From: Clostridiales bacterium
Lineage (GTDB): Bacteria; Bacillota; Clostridia; Oscillospirales; Oscillospiraceae
Reading direction: 5' to 3'
Assembly (NCBI GenBank): GCA_004554585.1
Contig: SFLH01000012.1
Coordinates: forward strand, 6,781 to 70,780
DNA length: 64,000 nucleotides
In this document: positions 1 through 8,154 of the stretch, piece by piece
How positions within the stretch are numbered: position 1 is the stretch's first letter
Layout: every line of letters begins with the position of its first letter
Made by a program: the position numbers and the translations under genes
Notes under the pieces: generated by a model
Database searches by the model: none
Told to the model about the DNA's origin: nothing
What the model saw: the letters and a program-made list of their open reading frames with translations, nothing else

Positions 1-372
1 GCTGTCTGTCTGGGTCAGGGCACTTTGCCAGTCCGCCTCGTTGACGGTTTTGATTCCCTCCAGGGCGTCCACCGCCTGCAGCAGCATCTGGGACAGGCCC
101 TGGTGGTAGAGGTGGTCAGCCTCCTCCTGGTCGTATTCGACCCCATAGCGCCCCTGGCTGTTCTGGATCACCAGACGGGAGGGTTGGGCCCGGGACAGGG
201 CGGTGTCCTGCACACCGGTGAGCAGGACCTCTCCTCCGGTGCCTGCGGACTGGTTGGCCACACTTTGGAAGATCCCCGAGTAGCGAATGAGCAGCAGGGC
301 AGAGCACGCCAAGAAGATGATAAGAATATTTTCCAGCCGGTCGATCCCCCGGCGGCTGAGTTTTTTCTTCAT
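1..372 (-). CDS. YycH-like WalK-accessory protein, partial (3' end outside window)
   Basis: Reading right to left from an ATG at 372, 124 codons stay open to the window edge. The protein begins with a lysine-rich stretch, then one hydrophobic segment (about residues 14-30, ILIIFLACSALLLI) typical of a single membrane anchor, then a hydrophilic extracytoplasmic part. The ATG overlaps the stop of walK in an ATGA arrangement, so translation is probably coupled. In Firmicutes the gene after walK is usually yycH, whose membrane-anchored product modulates WalK; position and topology fit. The visible sequence has no diagnostic motif, so the name rests mostly on context. Confidence 0.6.
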   Translation of the reverse strand, partial: MKKKLSRRGIDRLENILIIFLACSALLLIRYSGIFQSVANQSAGTGGEVLLTGVQDTALSRAQPSRLVIQNSQGRYGVEYDQEEADHLYHQGLSQMLLQAVDALEGIKTVNEADWQSALTQTDS

Positions 373-2144
373 GATGCGGGACCCTCGATCTTCAGTTCCA
401 TGCGTACCCTGGTCCCCGGTCCCGGTCGGGAGACCAAGACCAGACTGCCCTGGTGCTGGCGGATGATCTCCTGGGCAATGGACAGCCCCAGGCCAGTGCC
501 GCCGGACTCCCGGGAGCGGGCCTTATCCACCCGGTAGAACCGCTCGAAGATCCGCTCCCGGTCCTCGGGGGGGATGCCGATGCCGTTGTCGTCCACCTCC
601 AGCCACACCTTGCCTTGGCCGAAGCCGGCGGTCATGGTGATCTCCCCGCCGTCGGGGGTGTATTTGATGGCGTTGGAGAGGATGTTCATGATCACTTGGA
701 GAATCCGCTCCCGGTCGGCCCGGATCACCGGCAGGTTGCCGGTGCCCTCCAGAACCAGGTGATGGCCCCGGCGCTGGGCCTCCATGAGCACCGCCTGGTA
801 GCTGTCCTCCAGCAGGCCACCAAAGGGGAAGCGGATCAGGTTCATCTGGCTGTAGCCCGAGTCGAACCGGGACAGGGTAAGCAGGTCCTGAACGATGTGG
901 ATCATCCGGTCGCTCTCGTTGAGGATGACCCCCAGAAAGCTGGCTGTGGTCTCCGGCGGCAGGTCCAGGTTCTCCGAAAGGGTCTCGGCGTAGCTGCGGA
1001 TGTTGGTGATGGGGGTGCGCAGCTCGTGGGAGACGTTGGCCACAAACTCCTTGCGCATGGTCTCGTTCTTCATCTGCTGGGTCACGTCGTGGACCACCAC
1101 CAGCACGCCCACCTGCTTTTCCCGGTCAAAGGGGGCCAGGAAGAGCAGCAGGATGCGCTCCCCCCGGACGATCTCGCTCTCCAGGCAGTCCTGGTCCAGG
1201 GTGAGAATCTCGGACAAGGGAGGGATATCCCCGAACAGGTCGTGGTAGGTCACCTCGCTGCCCAGGGGGATGGGCATGTCCAGCATCTCCTCGGCGGCGG
1301 GGTTTGCGTGGATGACCTCCCCGTTCTGGTTGAAGGCCACCACCCCGTCGGTCATGTGCAGGAAGAGGGCGCTGAGCTTGGTGCGCTCGCTGTCCACCTC
1401 CTGCAGGGTGGTCTGCAGCTGGTCGGCCATGGCATTGAAGGCGTTGGTGAGCACGCCGATCTCATCGTGGGACTCCGACTGGATCTCGTGGTCAAAGTCC
1501 CCCTCGGCCACCCGCTTGGCTCCCCGGGTGAGGGCCCGGATGGGGGTGACCATGGCCCGGGAGAGCAGGAAGGAGAGGAGCACAGAGATGATCAGGCCGA
1601 AGGCCAGGGCCTCGATGATCAGCTGGAAGAGCTGGCTGTTGAGCTCCCGCACGGTGCCCCGCTGGTCCAGGATGTAAATGACGTAGTCCTGGCCGCCCCG
1701 GGTGATGGGCAGGGCCAGGTCCATGTAGTTGGCCGTCAGGTCGCTCTCGTTGCCCTCCTTCTTTTCGTTCAGGGCCGTCAGCAGGTTGGGGGTGTAGACG
1801 TCCAAGGTCTGGCTGCCGCTGTTGTCCGAGGTAGCCAGGATCTGACCGGTGCTGCCGTCGAGGACATAGTAATTCCGGTTCTTGCCGTCTACGCCCAGGG
1901 GGCCCATTTTGGCCACCAGAATCTCATGGATGGCCTGGGCGCCGTCGGTCTCCCCCTCCTTGGCGGTGACCAGGTCCCGGATGAACTCGGTGTCCTTGCT
2001 GAAGACCTCCACCATCTGGGTATAAAACTCATTGAGATAGAAGCGGTTGACGGAATTGATCAAAAAGGTGCCGGCGATGGTCATAAGACACACCACCAGC
2101 AGAATCATGATCAGCACCAGCTTCATGTGCAGGCTGCGTAGCAC
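369..2144 (-). CDS. walK: WalK/VicK-type sensor histidine kinase
   Basis: This 591-residue sensor kinase probably controls cell-wall homeostasis through the adjacent response regulator. Seen in order: transmembrane helix at about 8-30, an extracellular sensor region to about 170, a second helix at about 174-196, a HAMP linker (197-250), a PAS-like domain (about 255-355), the HisKA H-box with phospho-acceptor His373 in VSHELRTP, and an HATPase domain with the N box (NAIKYTPDGG) and G boxes (DDNGIGI, GGTGLGLSIA). Length and architecture match WalK. The gene lies 27 nt after walR and overlaps the following YycH-like gene by 4 nt. A PhoR-type kinase would look similar; the YycH-like neighbour favours WalK. 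Confidence 0.9.
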   Translation of the reverse strand: MLRSLHMKLVLIMILLVVCLMTIAGTFLINSVNRFYLNEFYTQMVEVFSKDTEFIRDLVTAKEGETDGAQAIHEILVAKMGPLGVDGKNRNYYVLDGSTGQILATSDNSGSQTLDVYTPNLLTALNEKKEGNESDLTANYMDLALPITRGGQDYVIYILDQRGTVRELNSQLFQLIIEALAFGLIISVLLSFLLSRAMVTPIRALTRGAKRVAEGDFDHEIQSESHDEIGVLTNAFNAMADQLQTTLQEVDSERTKLSALFLHMTDGVVAFNQNGEVIHANPAAEEMLDMPIPLGSEVTYHDLFGDIPPLSEILTLDQDCLESEIVRGERILLLFLAPFDREKQVGVLVVVHDVTQQMKNETMRKEFVANVSHELRTPITNIRSYAETLSENLDLPPETTASFLGVILNESDRMIHIVQDLLTLSRFDSGYSQMNLIRFPFGGLLEDSYQAVLMEAQRRGHHLVLEGTGNLPVIRADRERILQVIMNILSNAIKYTPDGGEITMTAGFGQGKVWLEVDDNGIGIPPEDRERIFERFYRVDKARSRESGGTGLGLSIAQEIIRQHQGSLVLVSRPGPGTRVRMELKIEGPAS

Positions 2145-2171
2145 GGGCTTCCCCCTCTCTCCCCTGGCGGG

Positions 2172-2879
2172 TCAAAACTCTTTCTGGAAATAGTATCCCG
2201 CCCCTCGGCGGGTGATGATATACTTGGGCTGGGCCGGGTCGTCCTCCAGCTTTTCCCGCAGGCGGCGCACGGCCACATCCACAGCCCGCACATCCCCCAC
2301 ATAGCCGGCATAGTTCCATACCCGCTCCATGAGCTCCTGGCGAGAAAAGACCCGGCCGGCGTGGGAGGCCAGATAGGTCAGCAGCTCAAACTCCCGCTGG
2401 GTCAGGTCCAGCCGCTCCCCGTCCTTGGTCACCAGGGCCTCCTCCCGGCGGATGATCAGGCGGCCCAGGTCCAGCACCTCCGCCTCCTGGTCCGGGCGGC
2501 GCTCCATGGCCACCCGGCGGATGTTGGCTTTCACCCGGGCCATGAGCTCCCGGATGGAAAAAGGCTTGGTGATGTAGTCGTCGGCACCCAGGTCCAGGCC
2601 GAGAATTTTGTCCTTCTCTTCCTCCCGGGCGGTGATGATGAGCACGGGGGTGTTTCTGCCCTTGTCCCGCAACAGGCGGCAGACCTCAAAGCCGTTCATC
2701 CCTGGCAGCATCAGATCCAGCAGGATCAGATCGGGGGACTCCTCCAGAGCCAGGCGCAGGCCGGTGATCCCGTCGAAGGCCTCCAGGGTGTCGTAGCCCT
2801 CCTTGTGGAGGTTGAAGCGGAGGATGTCCACGATGTTCTTCTCATCCTCTACGATGAGTACTCGCTGCTTTCGCTCCAT
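2172..2879 (-). CDS. walR: OmpR/PhoB-family response regulator (WalR-like)
   Basis: A 235-residue transcription factor partnered with the adjacent kinase. The receiver domain (about 5-118) has the acidic pair E11/D12, phospho-acceptor Asp55 in LLDLMLPG, Thr83 and Lys105 (YITKPFS). A winged-helix domain (about 135-233) follows, with the family signature around LTQREFELL and the recognition region VDVAVRRLREKL. It starts 12 nt after the NUDIX gene stop, so the two are probably cotranscribed. WalR regulates peptidoglycan hydrolases in Bacillus; whether targets here include the window's own wall genes is not visible. Confidence 0.9.
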   Translation of the reverse strand: MERKQRVLIVEDEKNIVDILRFNLHKEGYDTLEAFDGITGLRLALEESPDLILLDLMLPGMNGFEVCRLLRDKGRNTPVLIITAREEEKDKILGLDLGADDYITKPFSIRELMARVKANIRRVAMERRPDQEAEVLDLGRLIIRREEALVTKDGERLDLTQREFELLTYLASHAGRVFSRQELMERVWNYAGYVGDVRAVDVAVRRLREKLEDDPAQPKYIITRRGAGYYFQKEF

Positions 2880-2891
2880 CCTGCCACCTCC

Positions 2892-3437
2892 TCAGTGCTG
2901 GGTTTCGTCCAGCAGGAAGGAAGCCTTTAGAATGCCGGCCAGGGTCTTGCCGTCCTGGATCTCCCCCCGGGCCACCATAGCCAGCAGTTGCTGGTAGGGC
3001 ACCCAGAGGGTCTCCACAAACTCCCCGTCGTCGGGCTTGGCCGGCCCCTGGGTGAGGTCTTTGGCAAAATAAAGATAGATCCGCTCGGACAGGATGCCCG
3101 GCGAGGAGTAGCTGCACCCCATCTCCGTCAGGGTGCCGGGGACCAGGCCGGTCTCCTCGGCCAGCTCCCGCAGCGCGCTGGCCCGGGGCTCCTCCCCCTT
3201 TTCCAGCTTGCCCGCGGGCAGCTCCAGGGTGACCTCTCCCATGGGATAGCGGTACTGGCGCACCAGGGCCACCCGCTGCTGGTCGTCCATGGCAAATACC
3301 GCCACACCCCCCCGGTGCTCCACCACCTCCCGGTTGGTGAGCCGGCCGTCCATCAGGCGGACCTTGTCCTGGCGGACATTGACGATGATGCCCTCGTAAA
3401 GTCTCTGCTGAGAGACCATTTCCTCTTTGAATTCCAT
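2892..3437 (-). CDS. NUDIX hydrolase, ADP-ribose pyrophosphatase type
   Basis: A 181-residue protein with a complete NUDIX box (G-x5-E-x7-RELAEETG-L) at about residues 85-107. This motif binds the metal that hydrolyses nucleoside-diphosphate-linked compounds. The N-terminal region (YEGIIVNVRQDKV) and length match the ADP-ribose pyrophosphatase NudF family. The ATG at 3437 has a GAGGTG site a few bases upstream; the same frame extends to 3656, but that extension runs through the promoter region and has no family similarity. First gene of the operon leading into walR-walK. A TATAAT-like -10 on the minus strand lies at 3523-3528. Confidence 0.88.
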   Translation of the reverse strand: MEFKEEMVSQQRLYEGIIVNVRQDKVRLMDGRLTNREVVEHRGGVAVFAMDDQQRVALVRQYRYPMGEVTLELPAGKLEKGEEPRASALRELAEETGLVPGTLTEMGCSYSSPGILSERIYLYFAKDLTQGPAKPDDGEFVETLWVPYQQLLAMVARGEIQDGKTLAGILKASFLLDETQH

Positions 3438-3522
3438 GTGACCGCACCTCGATTTCTCAGAAGCTCTCTCCCGTTGGGAGAGGGGCGGACCTGTCTTAGC
3501 CCACCCGTCCATATGTTTCTTG

Positions 3523-3528
3523 ATTATA
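3523..3528 (-). promoter_or_regulatory. -10 element for the NUDIX-walRK operon
   Basis: TATAAT on the minus strand, about 85 nt before the NUDIX start codon. The expected -35 position (3546-3551) reads TGGCAC, a weak match. It is back to back with the plus-strand promoter at 3578-3606. Confidence 0.5.
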
Positions 3529-3577
3529 GCATACTTTCCCCCCCGGTGCCACCTTTTTTCCCTGGCAACCATTGCAT

Positions 3578-3606
3578 TTGCCCTGCCGTCCCAGCCCTGG
3601 TATAAT
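3578..3606 (+). promoter_or_regulatory. Sigma-A-type promoter for the small MecA-N-like gene
   Basis: TTGCCC at 3578-3583, a 17-nt spacer and a perfect TATAAT at 3601-3606, 52 nt before an ATG that has an AGGAGG site. It strengthens the case that the 82-residue frame downstream is a real gene. Confidence 0.7.
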
Positions 3607-3658
3607 GGCCTGGACACCGCGGCCGCCCAGGCCGCACCACTCCAGGAGGTACCCACCC

Positions 3659-3907
3659 ATGATCCTGTCCCCCATGGGCGCCGGGCTGGCGCTCTACTTC
3701 TCCCAAGAGGAACTGCCCGCCGGCCGCCCCCTCACTCAGCAGGCCGCCCTTCCCCTGATCCGCCGGGCTTTGGCCCGGGCCCGTCAGCCGGTACCGGCGG
3801 CGCTGGAGATCCGCTCCTTCCCCTCCCGCCATGGCGTGCTTTTCCTGGTGCGCCCCCGTCTGCCCCGCCACAGCCAAGCCGCCGGCCCGGAGGGCCTGCT
3901 CAGCTGA
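3659..3907 (+). CDS. Small hypothetical protein, resembles the MecA N-terminal module
   Basis: An 82-residue protein starting at ATG 3659, eight nucleotides after AGGAGG and downstream of a good promoter, which is why I accept this short frame. Two parts are visible: FSQEELPAGRPLTQQAALPLIRRAL, a segment plus amphipathic helix, and LEIRSFPSRHGVLFLVRPR, a beta-hairpin pattern. The order resembles the N-terminal domain of MecA-type ClpC adaptors (strand, helix, then two strands ending in V-x-R), but the C-terminal ClpC-binding domain is absent. The resemblance is weak and by eye only. It could equally be an unrelated lineage-specific protein. murA lies downstream on the same strand but has its own promoter. 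Confidence 0.6.
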   Translation: MILSPMGAGLALYFSQEELPAGRPLTQQAALPLIRRALARARQPVPAALEIRSFPSRHGVLFLVRPRLPRHSQAAGPEGLLS

Positions 3908-4039
3908 ACGGCCTCCATCCACTGGCAAAGGAGGGTTCCGTCCGGCCCAAACCGGAGGTTTCTCCCTGTCCATGGAAAATTTTTTACGGAAAAATCACAA
4001 TTCGTTAATTTTCTTCTTTTATTTTCTCGGCCGGGATGC

Positions 4040-4045
4040 TATAAT
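4040..4045 (+). promoter_or_regulatory. -10 element upstream of the murA leader
   Basis: Perfect TATAAT in an AT-rich stretch, with a poor -35 (TTTTAT near 4017-4022). A start near 4052 would give murA a leader of about 280 nt. Confidence 0.55.
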
Positions 4046-4051
4046 GGTCCC

Positions 4052-4330
4052 AAATTATAGGTAGTGGTCTGCCCATTTGGCAGGCAGCCCCGGCAACATT
4101 GTGGATTCCCCAGGAATCGGACCGACAGGGCAGCAAGCTGTTGCCTTGGGTTTTGTTGCGGCCAGGACCTGCTGTGTCCTCCCTGCTGCCGCCACTGCCC
4201 CGTCCCGGCCGGTACATTTGTCCGGCCGATCTGGACAGGATAACACCGGGACTCTGGCTTTGGCCGCCGTCCCCTTTGCTTTGCTTCCAATGTCATCATG
4301 ATAGAGAATCATATAAAAGAAGGTGCCGTT
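4052..4330 (+). promoter_or_regulatory. Long structured 5' leader of murA
   Basis: This non-coding stretch has several complementary segments. GGTAGTGG (4060-4067) can pair over eight positions with CCACTGCC (4192-4199), with one G-U pair. Inside lies GATTCC-CCA-GGAATC (4104-4118). After the closing stem comes a 7-bp hairpin, CGGCCGG/CCGGCCG (4206-4228), with a 9-nt loop. No T-run terminator or known riboswitch motif was recognised. It may be a regulatory leader, an embedded small RNA, or simply a long UTR. Confidence 0.4.
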
Positions 4331-5629
4331 TTGACGAAATATGTGATCAGCGGTGGCAACCCCCTCCACGGTGAAGTGGAGATCAGCGGCGCGAAAAACG
4401 CTGCCGTGGCCATTCTTCCCGCTGCCCTTCTGGTAGACGGAGTCTGCCGGATCGAAAACGTTCCCAATATCAGCGACGTGACCATGATCCTGGGCATCCT
4501 CCGGGACCTGGGCGCCGAAGTGCGCATGATCAATTCCACCACCGTGGAGCTGGACTGCTCCCACGTCTATAAACAGAATGTCCCCTATGAACTGGCCCGC
4601 CAGATCCGCGCCTCCTATTATCTCATCGGCGCCCTGCTGGGCCGCTTTGGCCGTGCCGAAGTGCCCCCTCCCGGCGGCTGTGACCTGGGCGTGCGGCCCA
4701 TCGACCAGCACCTGAAGGGCTTTTATGCCATGGGGGCGGAGATCCAGGTGGAGAACGGCTTCATCTATGCCGCCTCCCCCACCGGCCGCCTCCACGGGGC
4801 CCAGATCTATCTGGACGTGGTCTCCGTGGGTGCCACCATGAACATCTTGCTGGCCGCCGCCCTGGCCGACGGCCTGACGGTCATCGAAAACGCCGCCAAG
4901 GAGCCCCACATCGTGGACCTGGCCAACTTCCTCAACTCCATGGGCGCTGACATCATGGGCGCCGGGACCGACGTGATCAAGGTCCGGGGGGTCTCCAAGC
5001 TGCGCGGCGGCTCCTATTCCATCATCCCCGACCAGATCGAAGCCGGAACCTACATGACCGCCGTGGCGGCCGCTGGCGGCGAGGTGCGCATCAACAACAT
5101 CATCCCCAAGCACCTGGACTGCATCACCGCCAAGCTGGTGGAGATGGGGGTGGAAATTAAGGAGGAGGGCGACTCCCTCATCGTCCGCCGCAACGGCAAG
5201 CTCACCAGCACCAACGTCAAGACCATGCCCTATCCCGGCTTCCCCACCGACATGCAGCCTCAGATTGCCGCAGTCCTTTGCCTGGCAGAGGGCACCAGCA
5301 TCCTCAACGAGGGGGTCTGGGACAACCGCTACCGCTACGCCGACGAGTTCCGGCGCATGGGGGCCAACATCCAGGTCAACGGCAAGATTGCCGTTATCGA
5401 AGGGGTTCGGGCTCTCACCGGCGCCCCGGTGTGCGCCTGCGACCTGCGGGCCGGGGCCGCCATGATCGTAGCCGGTCTGGCCGCCAACGGGGTGACCGAG
5501 ATCGACCAGGTCTATCACATCGAGCGCGGCTACGAGGGCATCGTGGAAAAACTGTCCAAACTGGGCGCCGACATCCGGGAAGAGATCATTCCCGAGGAGG
5601 ATTGGCGCAGCGGCAACGGCGTGGGCTGA
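4331..5629 (+). CDS. murA: UDP-N-acetylglucosamine 1-carboxyvinyltransferase MurA
   Basis: Catalyses the first committed step of peptidoglycan synthesis, enolpyruvyl transfer from PEP to UDP-GlcNAc. I place the start at TTG 4331: an AGAAGGT site lies 7 nt upstream, and numbering from there puts the conserved pair at Lys22-Asn23 (SGAKNAA), as in known MurA enzymes. An in-frame ATG at 4298 would add 11 residues with no visible ribosome site. The PEP-reacting cysteine is present (Cys117 in PGGCDLGVRP), so this is the fosfomycin-sensitive Cys type. Length is 432 residues, normal for the family. A terminator-like hairpin follows at 5691-5722. Confidence 0.95.
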   Translation: MTKYVISGGNPLHGEVEISGAKNAAVAILPAALLVDGVCRIENVPNISDVTMILGILRDLGAEVRMINSTTVELDCSHVYKQNVPYELARQIRASYYLIGALLGRFGRAEVPPPGGCDLGVRPIDQHLKGFYAMGAEIQVENGFIYAASPTGRLHGAQIYLDVVSVGATMNILLAAALADGLTVIENAAKEPHIVDLANFLNSMGADIMGAGTDVIKVRGVSKLRGGSYSIIPDQIEAGTYMTAVAAAGGEVRINNIIPKHLDCITAKLVEMGVEIKEEGDSLIVRRNGKLTSTNVKTMPYPGFPTDMQPQIAAVLCLAEGTSILNEGVWDNRYRYADEFRRMGANIQVNGKIAVIEGVRALTGAPVCACDLRAGAAMIVAGLAANGVTEIDQVYHIERGYEGIVEKLSKLGADIREEIIPEEDWRSGNGVG

Positions 5630-5690
5630 GTCCGTCTTGCCGTCCCCTTCCCTGTCTGCAGGCAGGGAAGATCCCTTTTCTTACTTTCAT

Positions 5691-5722
5691 GTGGACGGCG
5701 GGCCGGCCTGCCGTCCACTTTT
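5691..5722 (+). terminator. Rho-independent terminator after murA
   Basis: GTGGACGGC (5691-5699) pairs perfectly with GCCGTCCAC (5710-5718) and is followed by TTTT. It lies just before the ribosome site of rlmH, so rlmH expression may depend on readthrough or a nearby promoter. Confidence 0.6.
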
Positions 5723-5744
5723 CATTCTGTTGGGAGGTCTGCCG

Positions 5745-6227
5745 ATGGTCAGCGTCCAGGTGCTCTGCGTGGGCAAACTGAAAGAGAAACATTTCGCCGC
5801 GGCCTGCGCCGAGTACGCCAAGCGGCTGGGCGGTTTCTGCAAACTCACCATCACGGAGCTGCCCGAGCAGCGTCTGCCTGAGGACCCCGCCCCGGCCCAG
5901 ATCGACGCCGCCCTGGCCAAGGAGGCCGAGGCCATCCAGGCCAAGCTCCCCAAGGGGGGCAAGGTGGTGGCCCTGTGCGTGGAGGGGGACCTCCTCTCCA
6001 GCCCCCAACTGGCCAAGCGGCTGGACGGGTGGATGGTGGACGGGGCCTCCCAGCTCACCTTCGTCATCGGCGGGTCCTTTGGCCTGCACCCGGCGGTGAA
6101 GGCCCAGGCCCATCTGCGCCTGTCCATGTCCCCCATGACCTTCCCCCACCATCTGGCCCGGGTGATGGTCCTGGAGCAGCTCTACCGGGCCTTTCAGATC
6201 ACCGCCGGCACCCGCTACCATAAATGA
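5745..6227 (+). CDS. rlmH: 23S rRNA pseudouridine-1915 N3-methyltransferase RlmH
   Basis: A 160-residue SPOUT methyltransferase that methylates pseudouridine 1915 in helix 69 of 23S rRNA. The start ATG at 5745 follows GGGAGG. Characteristic features are the SAM-binding knot segment FVIGGSFGL and the C-terminal block RLSMSPMTFPHHLARVMV ending in the conserved TAGTRYHK-type tail (ITAGTRYHK). Length is typical. The phospho-sugar mutase gene begins 49 nt downstream on the same strand. Confidence 0.95.
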   Translation: MVSVQVLCVGKLKEKHFAAACAEYAKRLGGFCKLTITELPEQRLPEDPAPAQIDAALAKEAEAIQAKLPKGGKVVALCVEGDLLSSPQLAKRLDGWMVDGASQLTFVIGGSFGLHPAVKAQAHLRLSMSPMTFPHHLARVMVLEQLYRAFQITAGTRYHK

Positions 6228-6276
6228 GCCCCGGGACGGGGGGCCTGATCCCCGCCCGAAGAAAGGAGCCTTTTCT

Positions 6277-8013
6277 ATGTCCTATCAGCAGCAATACCAG
6301 CGCTGGCTGCGCGCCGACGCCCTCTCCCCGGAGGAGCGCGCCCAGCTTTTGGCCATGGCCGACGATCCCGCCCAGATCGAGGACCGCTTCTTCAGCATGC
6401 TGGAGTTCGGCACCGCCGGTCTGCGGGGGATCATGGGGGTGGGCCTGCGCCGGATGAACCTCCACGTGATCCGCCACGCCACCCAGGCTTTCGCCCAGGT
6501 GATCCTGGCCGAGGGCCCAGCCGCCGCCAGCCAGGGGGTGGCCATCTGCTACGACTGCCGCCTGCACTCCCAGGAGTTCGCCCAGGCCGCCGCCGCCGTC
6601 ATGGCTGCCAACGGCATCCCCGTGCGCCTGTTTGAGGCCATGCGCCCCACGCCGGAGCTCTCCTTCGCCGTGCGGGAGTACGGCTGTGTGGCCGGACTAA
6701 ACGTCACCGCCAGCCACAATCCTCCTGAGTACAACGGCTACAAGGTCTACTGGTCCGACGGGGCCCAGCTGCCCCCCCACCACGCCGCCGCCATCGCCCA
6801 GGAGATGGCTCGGTTGGACGTCTTTGACGATGTGAAGACCATGCCCTATGACCAGGCCCTGGCCCAGGGAAAGATCACCCTCATGGGCAAGGAAACCGAC
6901 GAGAAGTTCCTGGCCCAGGTGCTGGACCAGATCAACGACAAGCAGGCTGTGGCCCAGGTGGCTGACACCTTCACCATGGTCTACACTCCCTTCCACGGCA
7001 CTGGGTATCAGCAGATTCCCTACGTCCTGGGCCAGCTGGGCATCCAGCGCCTGCACTGCGTGCCGGAGCAGATGGTCATCGACGGTTCCTTCCCCACTGT
7101 GGCCTCCCCCAACCCGGAAACCCCTGAGAGCTTCGCCCTGGCCCAAAAGCTGGCCAAGGAAGTGGGGGCTCAGTTCATCCTGGGCTCCGACCCCGACGCC
7201 GACCGGGTGGCCATCCAGGTTCGGGATAAGGACGGCCAATATGTGCAGATCTCCGGCAACCAGACTGGGGTGCTACTGCTGGACTACCTCATCGGCGCCA
7301 AGCAGCGGGCAGGGACCATGCCCGCCCATCCGGTGGCCCTGAAATCCCTGGTGACCACCAACATGGCCCGGGCGGTGGCTGAGGCCAACGGGGTGACCTG
7401 CTACGACACCTTCACCGGCTTTAAATTCATGGCTGAGAAAAAGAACCAGCTGGAACAGGCCGGCCAGGGCCACGTGATCTTCTCCTACGAAGAGTCCATC
7501 GGCTACATGATCGGCGACTACGTCCGGGACAAGGACGCGGTGACCGCCTCCCTGCTGCTGACCGAGATGGCTGCCTGGTACGCCTGCCAGGGAATGACCC
7601 TGCTGGACGCCCTGGAGGCCCTGTACCAAAAATACGGTTACTATGGTGAGCAGACTGTCAACCTGGTCATGCCCGGCCTGGAGGGCATGGCCCAGATGAA
7701 GGCCATCATGGCCGCCCTGCGCCAGAGCCCCCCCACCCAGATCGCCGGCACCGCCGTCACCTGCCAGCGGGACTACCAGAGCGGCCAGGAGCGGCAGACC
7801 GCCAGCGGGGAAAGCCGCACCATGGAGCTGGTGGGCTCCAATGTCCTGAGCTGGACCCTAGCCGACGGCACCACCATCGTGGTGCGCCCCTCGGGCACCG
7901 AGCCCAAGATCAAGGTCTATGTGCTGACCACCGGGGCCGACGGCGCCCAGTGCCGGGAGCGGGTGGACCGCTACGCCGCCTGGGCCCAGACCCTGAAGGA
8001 CCTGGCCCGCTGA
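6277..8013 (+). CDS. Phosphoglucomutase/phosphomannomutase (alpha-D-phosphohexomutase)
   Basis: A 578-residue enzyme interconverting hexose 1- and 6-phosphates, feeding glycolysis or sugar-nucleotide synthesis. Visible motifs: EFGTAGLRG near 43-51, the phosphoserine loop TASHNPPEYNGYK with catalytic Ser146, the metal loop GSDPDADRVAI, the sugar-specificity loop region SYEESIGYM, and the phosphate-binding loop RPSGTEPKIKVY at the C-terminus. The long form with N-terminal extension matches the PgcA-type enzymes of Firmicutes. A hexokinase gene at 55483 could supply its substrate. A strong terminator follows. Confidence 0.92.
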   Translation: MSYQQQYQRWLRADALSPEERAQLLAMADDPAQIEDRFFSMLEFGTAGLRGIMGVGLRRMNLHVIRHATQAFAQVILAEGPAAASQGVAICYDCRLHSQEFAQAAAAVMAANGIPVRLFEAMRPTPELSFAVREYGCVAGLNVTASHNPPEYNGYKVYWSDGAQLPPHHAAAIAQEMARLDVFDDVKTMPYDQALAQGKITLMGKETDEKFLAQVLDQINDKQAVAQVADTFTMVYTPFHGTGYQQIPYVLGQLGIQRLHCVPEQMVIDGSFPTVASPNPETPESFALAQKLAKEVGAQFILGSDPDADRVAIQVRDKDGQYVQISGNQTGVLLLDYLIGAKQRAGTMPAHPVALKSLVTTNMARAVAEANGVTCYDTFTGFKFMAEKKNQLEQAGQGHVIFSYEESIGYMIGDYVRDKDAVTASLLLTEMAAWYACQGMTLLDALEALYQKYGYYGEQTVNLVMPGLEGMAQMKAIMAALRQSPPTQIAGTAVTCQRDYQSGQERQTASGESRTMELVGSNVLSWTLADGTTIVVRPSGTEPKIKVYVLTTGADGAQCRERVDRYAAWAQTLKDLAR

Positions 8014-8033
8014 CTCTCTCAATCAAACCAAAT

Positions 8034-8077
8034 AGGCCCCCGGGCGGACCCGCAAGCCGGTCCGCCCGGGGGCCTTT
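8034..8077 (+). terminator. Terminator after the phospho-sugar mutase gene
   Basis: A 17-bp GC-rich stem (AGGCCCCCGGGCGGACC and its complement) with an 8-nt loop, followed by a short T-run. It separates the mutase gene from the carboxypeptidase gene. Confidence 0.75.
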
Positions 8078-8154
8078 GCCGTTGGACGGGCGCATAATCT
8101 CCTTTTGACGGGCATAACGATAGGATAACGTCAAACATCTCAGGAGGTCTTGCT

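Noticed and set aside
453..2141. A 562-codon open frame antisense to walK
   Set aside because: It has no ribosome site or recognisable domain and exists because walK codons end mostly in G or C. The walK frame has complete kinase motifs.
3438..3656. N-terminal extension of the NUDIX protein up to 3656
   Set aside because: The extension runs through promoter DNA and has no family similarity; the start at 3437 has a good ribosome site.
4055..5518. A 487-codon open frame antisense to murA
   Set aside because: The sense frame is clearly MurA with catalytic residues; the antisense frame is repetitive and without a start signal.
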